Shown: positions 23,383-35,215 of the stretch, piece after piece
Position numbering within the stretch: position 1 is the stretch's first letter
Layout: each line of letters begins with the position of its first letter
NCBI RefSeq assembly: GCF_024679095.1
Contig: NC_066577.1
Span: 3,651,370 to 3,715,369 of the forward strand
Origin: Eriocheir sinensis
Lineage: Eukaryota > Arthropoda > Malacostraca > Decapoda > Varunidae
Length of the DNA stretch: 64,000 nucleotides
Direction of reading: 5' to 3'
The notes under the pieces: generated by a model
What the model was told of the DNA's origin: nothing
The model's database searches: none
What the model saw: only the letters and a program-made list of their open reading frames with translations
Translations under genes and position numbers: made by a program

Positions 23383-23514
23383 AACAGACCTTGATGGAAC
23401 CCCAGCACTACCAGGCCTAACCATATCCTAGCAGAGGCCATTCACTTATCCAGTCACAAAAACCTCAACACTGGTCAAGGCAGTGATGGTAGTGCTCTGG
23501 TACTGGTAACATGT

Positions 23515-23918
23515 AGGCCAGTACAACCAGCCGCATGGTTGGGTAGTCAGCGACTAAACCGGCGACCCCACTGGTTTTGTCTTGGACCAGTGAGGAGGGT
23601 GTGCTGGACCCATTCTAAGGGCAGATGAACTCATGTTTATCAGAGTCAATGGCCATCCAGTCCCAGCTATGGGTGAAATAGTGGGTGGTAAACCTCATAG
23701 CCCCCTGCTGCCTTGTAGGGTTTGCCTTTTTCCTTCAGGCAAAGGCTAGGGCCACCATTTAAAATAGGTGGTTGGGTAAGCAAAGGCATGCACCTGGAAA
23801 ATCTTGTGCCAAAAACTGAAAATGGCTCAATTCCATAGAATGGTGGAGAGCCATTAAGCATCCAACCGCTCAGGAAGAGTAAAAACAGTCGTTAAATGAA
23901 ATGATGATGATGATGACA
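23515..23918 (+). mobile_element. Probable retroposon tail, (GAT)n-ended
   Basis: Moderately GC-rich non-coding sequence that ends AAAACAGTCGTTAAATG followed by four ATGATG-type repeats. This form of 3' end is common for RTE-type LINEs and their SINEs in arthropods. There is no coding sequence and no second copy here. Confidence 0.35.
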
Positions 23919-24195
23919 AAAGCCTCAACCCTGCCAATCAAGTCATCGTGCAGGACAATGGCGGGTCAGGTCCACAGTCCACCACAAGTTTGTCAGCTCC
24001 CACGCCAAGCACCAAACACTGAGGAAACTCCTCACTGGTGTTTGGTGTTGAGGTGGAAGCTGTGGGGTATAGGGAAGCCATGCAGGAAGTGTCTTTGGTA
24101 CTGGCTGTGGAGCACAAAAACTGGCCATCATGGAGGCTACAGTTTGGTTTGGGCATCACGCTAACACCGTGTTGGGCTGTGCAGGCAATACTGTA

Positions 24196-24820
24196 CAATC
24201 GTGGGACACAAGTGTTGACACACTGTACACTGAGTTTCGTTCACCGGCCCCGACTTTAAAATATATACACTGCATGGAAAGAGGCTAATGTTCATATCTG
24301 TCACTACATATACACTCTCCATAATTTATTAGATATGAATTTGTCAGTTGTTCACACTGATAACAAGTTTTTAATTCACGGACGAAAATGTCTCTTTACA
24401 TGTCGTTCAAATTTAGTCAGGGACAGCTAAAGTTGTTTACAACGCTATTATGCATTTGAATAAATGTTGTATTCATTCCTGCAACGTCCTCACTAAGAAA
24501 ATATGCAGAAAACATTGATAACGTGCACAAATATTCTGATATGATCTAAAAATATATAATAATACCACCATTTAACTCTCGTTTGACAACGTTATGCAAT
24601 GACGTCATCAACCATGCCAACCGGCGCATTTAAGAAACTAGTAGGCTATTATGCATTGAATTGAATTACAAAGCCATTATTTTGCATTTAAGAATACTAA
24701 GCAATTCGTTTGCATTTAAGAAACTAGGCTATTACTTTGCATTTACGAATACTGTTATTATTATGCATTTAAGAAAACTAGGCTATTATTTTGCAGTAAA
24801 TTTTTTTTCTTAAGAGAAAT

Positions 24821-24851
<31 letters not shown>

Positions 24852-25130
24852 CAGAATGCACACTGACGACCAAAGCCAAGCAAGTATTTAGCTTATGGAA
24901 TGCAGAAAATCTTATTACAGAGCGTGCACTAGTGGAAACAAGAGCATTCATAACAGATTTTTTAAGGAAACATAATCGTCGTGCAGTTGATGCTCAAAGT
25001 TTCGTAAGAAAAATCCTTAAATAATATCTCTCTCACACCCACACACACTCTTTGGTCCTTGCACACACCCAAACACACACACATACGTCACATATAACTC
25101 GAATGTGTCAACACTTGTGTCCCACGACTG
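24196..25130. mobile_element. Mariner-like TA-flanked element, 935 bp
   Basis: Inverted repeats of about 28 bp: CAATCGTGGGACACAAGTGT on the left and its near-perfect reverse on the right, both continuing TGACACA. TA flanks each end (24194-24195, 25131-25132), as required for the Tc1/mariner superfamily. Inside are an AT-rich part with degenerate 45-50 bp repeats (24590-24800), a (CT)n run (24824-24852) and a 56-codon open frame. There is no DDD transposase. Confidence 0.8.
24854..25024 (+). other. Unexplained 56-codon open frame behind a splice-acceptor-like tract
   Basis: Directly after (CT)n and CCAG comes an open frame without ATG, containing TKAKQVFSLWNAENLITER and LRKHNRRAVDAQSFVRKILK and ending in TAA. 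The residue composition is protein-like (helical, mixed charge), unlike the AT-rich surroundings. It could be a captured host exon or a relic of the element's own gene. I do not recognise the family. Confidence 0.35.
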
Positions 25131-25207
25131 TACACCACTTACCCGCTGTGGTGTGTCTGTGGGCCTGGATGAGGATGCAGGCAGGGGAGTAGCAGTCCAC
25201 TCATACC

Positions 25208-27437
25208 CAAACTTGACAAACCTTCACACAGCGTCTCCTTGCTAATCCTGTTGATGGTCGGTTGTGGCGGCCCAAGTCACCGCTGCTGCACTGTGCCGGG
25301 GCAAGGTGACAGGGTTGTCACCACTGGCTCAGGGCAGATGGCACTGTTCACTGTGGTGCAGCTTGTTGGCTGCTGCACTGTGCTGGGGCAAGGTGACAGA
25401 GTTGTCACCACTCTGGCTCGGGGCAGACGGCACTGTTCACTGTGGTGCTGCTTGTTGGTGCATCTCTCAGCAGTCAGCCACAACATGGTGCCAGTCCTCT
25501 CCAGGTGGTGTTGATGACTGGTTCCCCGTCACTGAGGTCCCACACAGCAGCACAACACGGCACCTCAGAAGTGGGTCTTCATGTGCTGGGCAATGTCCGT
25601 CTTCATCTTGAAGTGCTTCCCACACACATCACACTTGAACTCTCTCAGGCCAGAGTGTCTGAAGATGTGACGCTCCAAGGTTTGCTTCCCTCTGAACCTT
25701 TCTCCACATTCCAGACACTCATGAGGCCTTTCACCAGTGTGTTTATAAGTGTGTACCTTGAGCTGGATCTTCGTAATGAATGTGTCACCACAAACCTCAC
25801 ACTCATGAGGCCTTTCACCAGTGTGTGTAAGGGTGTGTGTGTTGAGGATACTCTTCTGTGTAAACCTTTTTCCACACTCTTGGCATTCATGAGGCCTTTC
25901 ACCAGAATGTTTATAAGTGTGTGCTTTGAGCAGGCTCTTCATACTGAATGTCTCACCACAAACCTCACACTCATGAGGCTTTTCACCAGTGTGTGTAAGG
26001 GTGTGTGTGTTGAGGATACTCTTCTGTGTAAACCTTTTTCCACACTCCTGGCATTCATGAGGCCTTTCACCAGTGTGTGTAAGGGTGTGTCTGTTGAGTT
26101 TACTCTTGTAACTGAACTTTTTGCCACAGTCGAGGCATTCATGGGGTCCTTCAGCAGAGTGTGTGGGTGTATTTCCTGAGGTCAGCCTTCCAAGGGAGTC
26201 TTTCCCCACACGCTGGCCACTCATGGTTTCCCTCACCAATGTGTGCAAGGCTGTGTCTGCTGAACTTCTTCCCAGTCTCAAATCTTGTCACACTCAAACT
26301 TTCCTTTTCCTTTCTGGAGATGGCAGCAGCAAGGTGGTGGTGGTGATGTTGTTGTTGGTAATGGTTGTGTTCTTCTGGTCCTCACAGCACAGCAGTGGCA
26401 GTGTTCCTGCTGGTCCCGCCACTCAGGCTGCTGCCCGGCCTTGCAGCCTCCCCTGCCCACCACTCCTGGGGTGAGGGTCTTGCAGGAACCTCAGGGAAGC
26501 TGCAGCGGGCGGCAAGGTTCCCCCGACGCCACACTCAGGGACCAAGCGGCAGGCGAGGCGAGGGATGCACCAAGGGGTCCTGAGGTCAGTGGCAGCGTGG
26601 ACGCAGCGAGCGCTGAGCACAGCGTCCGCCTCAGACCCTCACTTGAGCAGCTGTCTCCTGGCGCTGTGTTCCTCCCAGCATGGCCAACACCACATCCTGG
26701 GGTGCAAGAGATGGGCTGTTAAGGGGGATATTCCATCACTCTATCGCCATAAAGGACTTTTGTGTCCGCTGCCTTTAATCATTCATCAAACACAATGGTT
26801 TTGTTGCATCCAACGGGTGACTATGTGTTGCTGTTGTCCACCCTGCTTCATCAGAACTGGTGCAGCGTTTGAATTGCTATAACAAAAATCAAAGGCTTTT
26901 AGCGCCTTGCAAGGAAATGCCACTACTTTTTATCCACTGAGAGAATGACATTTTTCTTTGCAGCAGAGAAGGAAGACATCTGAGGAAATTTTAGAACACT
27001 GTTTGATTTATGAATGCTACAAAAACTTTGAAAACTGCTTAACTAGAGGCTGAGCAGCAGCAATTTTAAGGCTGAGGAAGCACAATTTTGTGTTTTAATG
27101 GCACAGATCTTTGTCACTGCTGGGCACTTGTTTCATAGTTGGCACGGATAATATATGTGCCAGAGTCCATGCATCGAGATTTGCCGCACAACTTTATATT
27201 TGTCTGTCATACCATTATAAAAATGCAGGAGGCATTAATGTTGTATCTGGCAGCGACGCACATCTTCTTCCCCGCTCACTGGTACGAGGGGAGGAGGGCT
27301 CCCTCCCCCAAGTGGGGAAAGACAGTTGGTATGGCCTTGAGCAATTTAGCCTGAAAGTTCCCCCACATCCTCGTGTTTCTGCCAATTTTTGCTGGATTAC
27401 ATAATGGATGGAAAACACGCACATGACAGAGCAATTC
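25208..27437 (-). repeat. Duplicon A, left part (zinc-finger gene 2 region)
   Basis: 25208-26723 matches copy 1 (4389-5963) inverted. 25562-27437 matches 50570-52491 plus 54782-55149 in the same orientation. The match passes through 27066-27069 (TTAA), the exact point where duplicon B carries a 2.3-kb insertion. At 27437 the match stops and the RTE LINE starts. Confidence 0.88.
25565..26224 (-). CDS. C2H2 zinc-finger protein, 7 fingers (gene 2)
   Basis: 219 residues from the ATG at 26224-26222 to a TGA. Seven C2H2 fingers in the order CLDCG, CQECG, CEVCG, CQECG, CEVCG, CLECG, CDVCG, with TGERPHE-type linkers and the same final finger ending HMKTHF as its paralogs. Middle fingers differ from gene 1, where CQECG-type fingers are consecutive; here CQECG and CEVCG types alternate as in gene 3. 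A nuclear nucleic-acid-binding role is expected, target unknown. The start is the ATG conserved in all three paralogs; the frame continues 19 codons upstream without an ATG. As in gene 1, relic fingers in other frames lie just upstream. No promoter or polyadenylation signal could be identified. Confidence 0.85.
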   Translation of the reverse strand: MSGQRVGKDSLGRLTSGNTPTHSAEGPHECLDCGKKFSYKSKLNRHTLTHTGERPHECQECGKRFTQKSILNTHTLTHTGEKPHECEVCGETFSMKSLLKAHTYKHSGERPHECQECGKRFTQKSILNTHTLTHTGERPHECEVCGDTFITKIQLKVHTYKHTGERPHECLECGERFRGKQTLERHIFRHSGLREFKCDVCGKHFKMKTDIAQHMKTHF

Positions 27438-28924
27438 CAACGTACTCTTGCACCTCCATTTCACTGGACGTCGTCCTCTAGCATTCCCTCCCTCTATCTC
27501 ACTCACATACACCCTTCTGGTCATCTTACTCTCCTCCACTCGCTCCATATGGCCAAACCACTTTAAAGTCTGTCGCTTCACTTCTTCCACCACTCCACAC
27601 TTCTTCCCTTCACCCCCGTGACACATTCCAAAACGCGCGTACACACTTTCATTACTCATTCCATCCATTCTACTCACACCACAAGCACTCCTCAAATAAC
27701 TCATTTCCACTGCCTGCACTCTAGACCTCTGACTTTCATTCCAGGCCCACGTTTCACTTGCATATGTGAGGGTTGGTACTATTATTGTATTTCTCAAATC
27801 CCTCTTTACCTCCATGCTCACACTTCTGCCATTCATGATTCGTCCCAAAGACCCTACCACCCTTCTTCCTTACAATGCCCTTTCTCTTATCTCTCCCTCT
27901 GTACCACCATGCTTACACATAACTGATCCAAGGTACTTAAACTCATTGACCTCCTCCATTTCTTCACCATTCAAAATTATTTTGCATTCTTTTTGACATT
28001 CAATTCCCACTATATGGGCATACAAAATCTACAACCTCACTTCTACTTCACTCACAAACCATCACTTTACTTTTGTTGACATTTACTTTCAGCTTTCTCC
28101 TTTTACAGACACTCAAAACAATGACCAAATTTTGTAGGTCACCTTCATTTTCTGCAATGAGCACCGTGTCATCAGCAAACAGTATCAAATTCAGTACCCA
28201 CTTCTTTCCCTCAGCGAACATTTTTACTCAAACTTCCCCAACTTTGCCCTTCATTTCTCTAATAACACCATCCATATAAATATTGAATAACCATGGTGAC
28301 CTGACGCACCCTTGTCTTAAGCCTACTTTTATCTCAAAATGTTCACTTGTTTCTCCAGTAATTTTGACACATGCAGATGTATCCTCATAGAAAGACTTTT
28401 AAAACATCCCACAATGCAATACAATCGATTCTTTCATAAGCTTTTTCCAAATCCATGAAGGCAGCGTATAGTTTCTTTCCTTTTGCTATTATTTTTTCTA
28501 CTACCATCCTGAAGGAAAATATCTGATCCACACATCCCTTTCCCTTCCTGAAGCCTCCTTGTTCTTCACTGATTTTCTCTTCTGCAAGTCTTTGCACCCT
28601 CTCTATTATGACTTTTCCATATACCTTTCCGGGTATACTCAGGAGACTTATACCTTTATAGCTCCCACATTCCCCTCTCATGCCCTTCCCCTTGTACACT
28701 GGGACAATGATGGCTTTCGTCCAGTCTGCTGGCACCCCCCCCCCCCCCCCCTCCCATGCTACTTCACATATCTTGACCATCCATTTAACAACTACATCTC
28801 CTCCACACTTCAACATTTCTGTTGTGATTATATCAATTCCTGCTGCCTCTCCATTTTTAAATGTTTTTATTGCCTGATTAACTTCTTCATATGTTATACT
28901 TCCTTCTTTATTTTCTTTATGTAC
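27438..28924 (-). mobile_element. RTE-type LINE, truncated at both ends
   Basis: Minus-strand RT pieces: ITYEEVNQAIKTFKNGEAAG, PVYKGKGMRGECGSYKGISL, EEQGGFRKGKGCVDQIF and FMDLEKAYERID (28927-28385); LILFADDTVLIAENEGDLQN near 28140-28200; then TLTYASETWAWNESQRSRVQ and LKWFGHMERVEE (27860-27440). These are RTE/BovB-like RT and C-terminal motifs. A poly-C run at 28735-28752 encodes a run of glycines that interrupts the RT and probably comes from slippage. The element is cut at both ends exactly where duplicon A homology resumes. Confidence 0.85.
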
Positions 28925-29930
28925 CATATTGCCTCACTGATATTCACATCATAAGTATATTTCTGCACTTCCACTTGTTTGTCATTATGTATACAATTTA
29001 GATTGTTGACATGGCAACATGGAGAGATGTGGCAACGTTCTGCCCGCTCGCCTCTCCAGTTTCGTTGGCTCGCAGCTGTCATGGGCTCACAGCTTACACA
29101 CATTCGCTTGGAGGCCGCTTACTTGTCTCAAGCAATAAGAACCTACAACTAGTGTTGAGCTGTTTCCTTCCACACCTTTGGGGAAACCTGCTGCAGGATA
29201 CTACGGATCCTCAGACTCCTACAGCAGCTGCAACACACTGCAGTTTCAACCTGTCCTTTTTTATTTATTAATTAGGACAACCAGATCTCAAAAAGGACAG
29301 ATTGTCTTCAAAAGGATAGACCTGGCAACTCTCACGGAGTGAGGCAAGGAGCACAGGCTTGCTAAACAGTATTTGCCAGCAGATGCTGTTTGGAACTTGT
29401 TTTTTCTTTTTGGGGTTTTGCAGGTCAGATTGCAATGTTAATGCCTAACAAGATGGCAAATTAAGACACTAGGCCTTCAGGGCCAGAGGTTGCCCGGCCC
29501 TGGCCCAGCAGGACATATCAGCGAGAGAGGGAGAGAAGGTGTCTGCACATGCATGAAAACAATGCCTCTGACAATCAGAAATAATCCTCATTAATTCAGC
29601 CAATCACAGCGCTCCATATAGCAGTGGCAGGCAGAAGCGAAAAAATCTGAATCAGTCTGAGGGAGGTGTCTGTGCGGGGCGATGCTCTCACTGCGGTGGA
29701 AGGTTTTAGTGGTGATTACGAATCAGTTGACTTTTTGCATGATGACGGTGCTGTACTCAAGGTTCTGGAGTGTCCAAAGTGTAAGTAAGACCAAAAAGAT
29801 GGGTGGATTCAGTGCAGGTAGTGGCGTGAAGCCCTTCGCAGCAGTGTGGGGCAAGGCCCCTCCCCCCATTATTGGTTAGGTTAAGTTGGAGTTTAATTTT
29901 GATATCTGGGGTGAAGCCCTGGTAAAACTA
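28925..29930 (+). repeat. Duplicon A, middle part
   Basis: Matches 57067-58070 at high identity, including CATATTGCCTCACTGATATT at its start and GGCAAGGCCCC-type sequence at its end. A weak open frame at 29682-29879 (also open in duplicon B at 57834) encodes MLSLRWKVLVVITNQLTFC; it is conserved because the DNA is duplicated, and I do not recognise it. Confidence 0.8.
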
Positions 29931-31118
29931 GGGAACAACTACTTCTCCCCCTCCACCACCCCAGCCCCCCCCTACCCCCCAACACAACCCTGGTGACCTG
30001 TGGGGAACCAGGGTTGTTGTGGGGTTAAGGCAAAATCACTGAAAAATGGGCTTCCAAAATATCCCTAGAAAAATCCCTAAATTAGGGAAATTCCCTGTTC
30101 TCGAAAGTAAGGAAAATCCCTAACGTATACTCTCACATGCGTGGGCTAATCGCTAACCAAGCGTACCGTCACTAACCAAGTGTACCATCGATAACCAAGC
30201 GTACCATTGCGAACCAAGCATACCGTCACTAACCAAGCGTACCATCGATAACCACCCCAAAACAGCCCTGAGCCATGACTCAAGGTCATCAGGGGCTCAG
30301 GCTATACCCGGCCCTCAGCATGGCAGCCGTTGGGCTGCGTGTTCTAAAAAATATAAATAAAAAAACACGCGCGGTGGACCTTGTCTCACATGCATGGGCT
30401 AATCGCTAACCAAGCATACCGTCGCTAACCCCCGACATGTATGCTGCACTTGAAATCGGTTCTTTAGGGTGGGTGAGCATATTTAAACTACTCTAACCAA
30501 ACTTTACATAACCTGCGGACCGCCAAACAAGGTGCATAAGCCCAGAAGTGCAGAAAGTTTTCAAAGGTGTGGAAGTAACAGGTGCGGACAAGCGAAATTT
30601 TGGCACCTGAGATTTTCAAAGATAAAAAAATGAAGACGACAAACAGTCCGTGGCATTACTTTCGCACGTTTTGGCGGACTATGTGCTACCAGATGATCAC
30701 TGTGTCAAGTTTCTTTTTCTTTTCAAAATCTTTTGACTTTTAGTGATTCACTGCAATTGTTCAGTGTTTACAAATAAACATGGACAGATACATGAAAAGA
30801 GGTGATAGCGACAGGAGCAGGGATGTGACTGGGGATAGTAGCGTCAATAGCGTGAGCTACAGAAACAGCACGCCTGCATGGTCAGCCTCCAGAACCCCTA
30901 CGCCACTGGCAACGTCAGACATTTCCTTGTCTGACGTGGAGCTGGACCCCTCCCAGTGTAATGCCAGAATTTTTGCGGTGTGGACAAGTTTTTTCAGGCG
31001 CGCTTTAATAGTTTTGGGTACAGTAGCGGAAGTGTGGAGGTCCAGTAGCGGACTGAGCGAAAAAAAATTTGGCGCGAAAGTACAGGTGCGGACTACCTGC
31101 ATCATAGGTGCGGAGGAG
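29931..31118. other. Degenerate 15-19 bp repeats and an unassigned open frame
   Basis: 30144-30255 holds about seven diverged units of the CTAACCAAGCGTACC type, and 30380-30430 another two. The same units occur in the arms of the palindromic element at 58458-59164, so this is probably a decayed relative of it. 30460-30520 (inverted) matches 41660-41740. The open frame 30780-31124 (+) begins at an ATG (MDRYMKRGDSDRSRDVTGD). The MDRYMKR start resembles N-termini of some hAT transposases, but nothing downstream confirms that. Confidence 0.45.
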
Positions 31119-31318
31119 TGGTAGCGGACTACCTCAAATGCAGTAACGTGCCCAGTGATGCAAAGAGAAATACATCCCTGGCTTCATTACTGTTAATTTG
31201 TGCAACATATACATGGCCAACAGCAGGACATGTATGCATCAGTGTTAATGTGATATGTTTGGTATTTATGGATGTGTGTGTTACGAGTACATTGGCTGTT
31301 TGAGTTCTGTAGGTATGT

Positions 31319-31620
31319 TTATGGGTCAATGTCAATGTGAGTGTTTGTGATCTTGTACATAAGTGTAAGTCTGTGTGCTTGTCTGTGTATGTGAAGAGGT
31401 TCCATGTTTATCTGTTGTCTGATCCGTGTTGTGATGCCGGGCGTTCGAGTGTAATTGTTTGTAATGAACCTGCCCGCCTTGGTGTTGATTTGTTCTAACC
31501 TATCAATGTTTCTGTGTGTGTAAGGATCCCACACCGTGGAGCAGTATTCCAGCGTTGGTCTCACAAGTGTGTCATAAGCTATGTGTTTAATGTCAGGTGT
31601 GCAGTTTATGACAAACAGTT
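31319..31620 (-). mobile_element. LINE reverse transcriptase C-terminal fragment
   Basis: Encodes YDTLVRPTLEYCSTVWDPYT and IDRLEQINTKAGRFITNNYT, the conserved region after the RT thumb in CR1/L2/jockey-like LINEs, followed by a 3' UTR. Only the first few codons (about 31604-31625) remain in duplicon B near 59246-59265, where the rest is missing. Confidence 0.8.
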
Positions 31621-32146
31621 TGCCAATTCCTTCAAAACACACCAAAATCTCTCATAACAAGTAGTTTCGCCCACCTGAGCACCGCGGGTGAAGTTCTGGA
31701 GTTCTACGCATCAGGTCTAACCTAACCTGCCCTGTCCCACTGCCAAAATGTGACAAAGAGAAATACATCCCTGGCTTCATTACTGTCAATTTGTGCAATA
31801 TATACACGGCCAACACATCACACCTCAAACCAACCCAGCCCAGACACAGAACAACACAGAGGAACAGTTATTTACCGCAAGAATTACCAGCCAGCGGAAC
31901 TGTCTCCCCGAGGGGGTTGTCACGGGCCAGAACACAAACACGTTCACTAATAAATATGACCGCCATGGGACAGAGAGGAGGCGCCCTTTGTGACCACTGG
32001 CTCCCAGGCCTCTTGAACCGTCACGAGCGGTAAGCACTACTAAATATAAGGGTCACTAAGGGTCAGCATCACTAGGGGTCAGCTCAGTGCTCACCTCGTT
32101 GATCTTGATCTTGATGTCACAGGTGGCTCGGGATTTCTCCCCAGCC
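31621..32146 (+). repeat. Duplicon A, right part
   Basis: Matches 59253-59790 almost base for base. A 65-bp piece (GAGAAATACATCCCTGGCTT) is also repeated at 31166-31228 within duplicon A, on the far side of the LINE fragment. Its right end (GATCTTGATGTCACAGGTGG) recurs at 37827-37846, on the other side of the BEL/Pao element. Confidence 0.85.
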
Positions 32147-32152
32147 AGGCCT

Positions 32153-32812
32153 TCAGACTACACATTTTGAGACATGTCTAGCCACCAGAGATGAGCCCCC
32201 AAAAATCCAGTACCCAGATGCTCTAATTTCATTTAGTGTTATGCCCCTACCCTGATGATGTACCCTTTTCTGGTAGTAGCAAATCAGTAGATCAGTAACA
32301 TGGGAATCCTTAGGCAGGATTGCTGGATGTCTTGCTACTTGATGAGTAGACATCCTTATTCTTCCCCCAACTCTTACTATTCCATCTTCATCTGTGAAGG
32401 GATCAAGTTTGTACAACTTGCTTGTTTTCTTTGCTGTTGTTTCTCTTCTATTTGTCTGTGGGGAAGACTCATGGTTTCCTGCACCCTTCAGCATCTTTAT
32501 TTCCTCATGGAAGGCATGAGCCTGAGCCTGCCTTATTATCTCATTTTCAGCTTCTTTCAGTTCTTGTACTGTCAGTGGAATGTATTCTTGGCTTCTTCGT
32601 TTATGTGTCCCATCTGCATTCTTCTTGTACTTCCTTTGAAGTCTAAGGCACACTGCAATGGCTCTCTTCATACGGAACCACTCAGAGAAACAGTTCAGCC
32701 TCTCTAGTACATTAAACGGCTCATGTGTCTGTGTAGCACATGATGCAACTCTTTTTACTTCAGGATCATCATCTTCCAATTCATGATGCTCTGATGGGTC
32801 ATCCATCATCAT
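32153..32812 (-). pseudogene. BEL/Pao integrase N-terminal part
   Basis: Continues the pol frame beyond the DNA-element insertion. Contains the linker to the integrase (ECVRLEERTSKL-like region is degraded) and DPFTDEDGIVRVGGRIRMS, HPAILPKDSHVTDLLICYYQ, VHHQGRGITLNEIRASGYW and HVSKCVV, the H2C2 zinc-binding domain. The catalytic core (rve) is absent because the element ends here. Confidence 0.85.
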
Positions 32813-33784
32813 AGCTGGGCGTTATCGCGATAAGTTATCGCGATACTTTATCGCTGATAACAAAATCGGGTTATCGGCCATCCGCTACTTATTTATATAA
32901 ATATCGGTATCTTCGTTTCTTTTGTAACCAAACTAGCGATAATCGCTACTTTTTTCCGCCTCTCAGAAAAACAATGTTGTCTCCTCCCTACTGCGCATGC
33001 GTGGCCCGGGCGCCCGGTGTTGTATGAAAAAACCGGGGTATGAAATATGTTCGGTGAAGATATTTCATACTTAGATCACAATATTAAAATACTAGGTTAT
33101 TTTTCTTGTTAGACTCAAAAACCACTATATCAGAGAGAAAAATCAATTAACTTTGTTCACAAAATGATTATTCACTGCCTGAAATCTATGACACCGTTGT
33201 AAAGAGCGCAAACAGAAACCAGTGGCTTGTGTTAGCACATATGGCGGCGTGGCGCGTGGCCTCTCAGTGACTCGAGTGACGGAGTGAGTGCCAGTGTTCC
33301 GGTTCCCAGTGCTTCAGTGCTCCTTTACTGTAGTGACTGTTAAAGTGTTAATGCTGATAAGTAAGAATAACTGAATAAGTAGAGATGGGCCAGTTCACGA
33401 GAGACCAGTGTTTGAAAACAAAAGCTCCAGCTTTTGACGGTGGGAACGCCAAATAACAACACCGGTTCAGGCGTTTCTAGTATTACCGTCCATATGTACG
33501 TGTCAACGTGTGGTTTTCAGGTTTTGTAAGTTTTGAAAAATACAGATAATGAAAATTTGAATTCATCTATGTTTTTTTTATTTGAAATATCAATATAGTA
33601 TCGTTTTCGCCTATCGGATTTATCGCTAGCTAGTATCAAAATTGTGGATTTATATCGGGTATCGGGTATCGGTTATCGCCTATATTTGTGTCTCCAGTTA
33701 ACGAATATCGGTTATCACCGATAAGGTTTTCCATTATCAGTTATCGGGTATCGGGAATAAGGTTTTCTGTTATCGTGCCCACCT
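32813..33784. mobile_element. TATCG-rich hAT-like non-autonomous element, 972 bp
   Basis: It interrupts the Pao pol frame. Ends read inward AGCTGGGCGTTATCGCGATA and AGGTGGGCACGATAACAG, an imperfect inverted repeat. Flanking 8-mers on the minus strand are ATGACCAT and ATGATGAT (6 of 8 equal), an imperfect target duplication that would suit hAT. Both end regions are dense in TATCG/CGATA motifs, many forming short palindromes. No coding capacity seen. Confidence 0.65.
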
Positions 33785-35212
33785 ATGGTCATCATTCATC
33801 TCAAAGTGTTGCCACAAGAAGCGTGGCCCATTCCACCACTTGTCGTTGTTAATCGACTCTTCTACAGACTGCCCTCTTGAGGCATAGTCCGCTGGGTTGT
33901 GCTCTGTTTCCACATACTTCCACTGACTTGGTGAAGTTTGATCTCTTATCTGCTGGACTCTGTTGGCTACATATACATGAAATCGTTTAGAATCATTGTT
34001 GATGTATCCCAGCACTACCATACTGTCTGTCCAAAACACTTCCTGAATATCTTCATAGTCTAACTCCTTCTTTAAGACTGCACTGATTCTCACCAACACT
34101 ACTGCTGCTGTGAGTTCCAATCTCGGCACAGTGATGGCTCGGAGGGGCGTCACTCTTGATTTTGCCATTACAAGTGCACAGTGTATTTGATCAGCAGTGT
34201 TGATCAGTCTTATGTAAGAGCACTGACCATATCCTTTTTGACTGGCATCAGAAAAATGATGCAGTTCAACTTTCTTAATTTCACCAAATCCCTCAGGCTT
34301 GTAACATCGTGATATTTTTAAGTGCTCTAATTTGTGTAGGTCATCTCTCCATTGCTGCCACTGTGGCCTCACATACTGTGGTATCTCCTCATCCCAACTT
34401 ACTCCTTCACGGCATAACTCCTGGAGTATCCCTTTGCCAATGAGGATGAGAGGAGACACAAGTCTTAATGGATCATATATTGAACTCACAGTAGACAATA
34501 TGCCCCTTTTTGTGAGTGGCTTTTCTTTGACTTGTATTCTGAACTGGAAAGTATCAGATTCTACACACCACTCCACTCCAAGTGTTCTTTCTACAGGTAG
34601 CATGTCTTTACTTAAATCCAGGCTCTTGACAGTGTTATTCATTTCTTCAGGAGCTATTGCTGCTAACACTTCCTTACTGTTTGACAGAAACTTATGGAGA
34701 TTAAAACCTCCCATTTTACACAATGCCTTGCTTTTCATTAGCAGATCAATGGCATCCTGTGCTGTTGGTACTGATTTAAGTCCATCATCAACATAAAAAT
34801 CTTTCCTGATGAAGTTTGCTGCTTCATATCCATACTGAGCCTCATAGTCATTTGCAGCTTGCTTAAGTGCAAAATTAGCAACACTTGGAGATGATGTTGT
34901 TCCAAACAAATGGGCCGTCATTCTGTATTCAAGCATATTCTCACCTGGATTTCCATTATTCCACCACAGAAAGCGCAGCAAATCTCTTTGTTCAGGGTTC
35001 ACCTTGACTTGGTGATACATTGCTTCTATGTCACATACAAAGGCTGTCACTTCCTGACGAAATCTACATAGAACCCCAACCAGATTGTTTGTTAGGTCTG
35101 GGCCCTGTAACAGGTGACCATTTAAAGAATGACCTCTGTAGTTAGCACTACAATCATATACCACTCTTATCTTTCCTGGTTTCTTTGGGTGGTAAACCCC
35201 ATGGTGAGGTAT
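33785..35212 (-). pseudogene. BEL/Pao reverse transcriptase and RNase H region
   Basis: Same frame as the gag-protease part, separated from it only by the TGA stop. In order: PHHGVYHPKKPGKIRVVYDC (RT start), FVCDIEAMYHQVKV (first catalytic Asp), FLWW, YRMTAHLFGTTSSPSVANFA, the catalytic FYVDDGLKS, SIYDPLRLVSPLILIGKGIL and HHFSDASQKGYGQCSYIRL (RNase H-like). The domain order and YVDD box fit the Pao group. The frame runs into a DNA-element insertion at 33784. Confidence 0.9.
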
Positions 35213-35215
35213 ATA

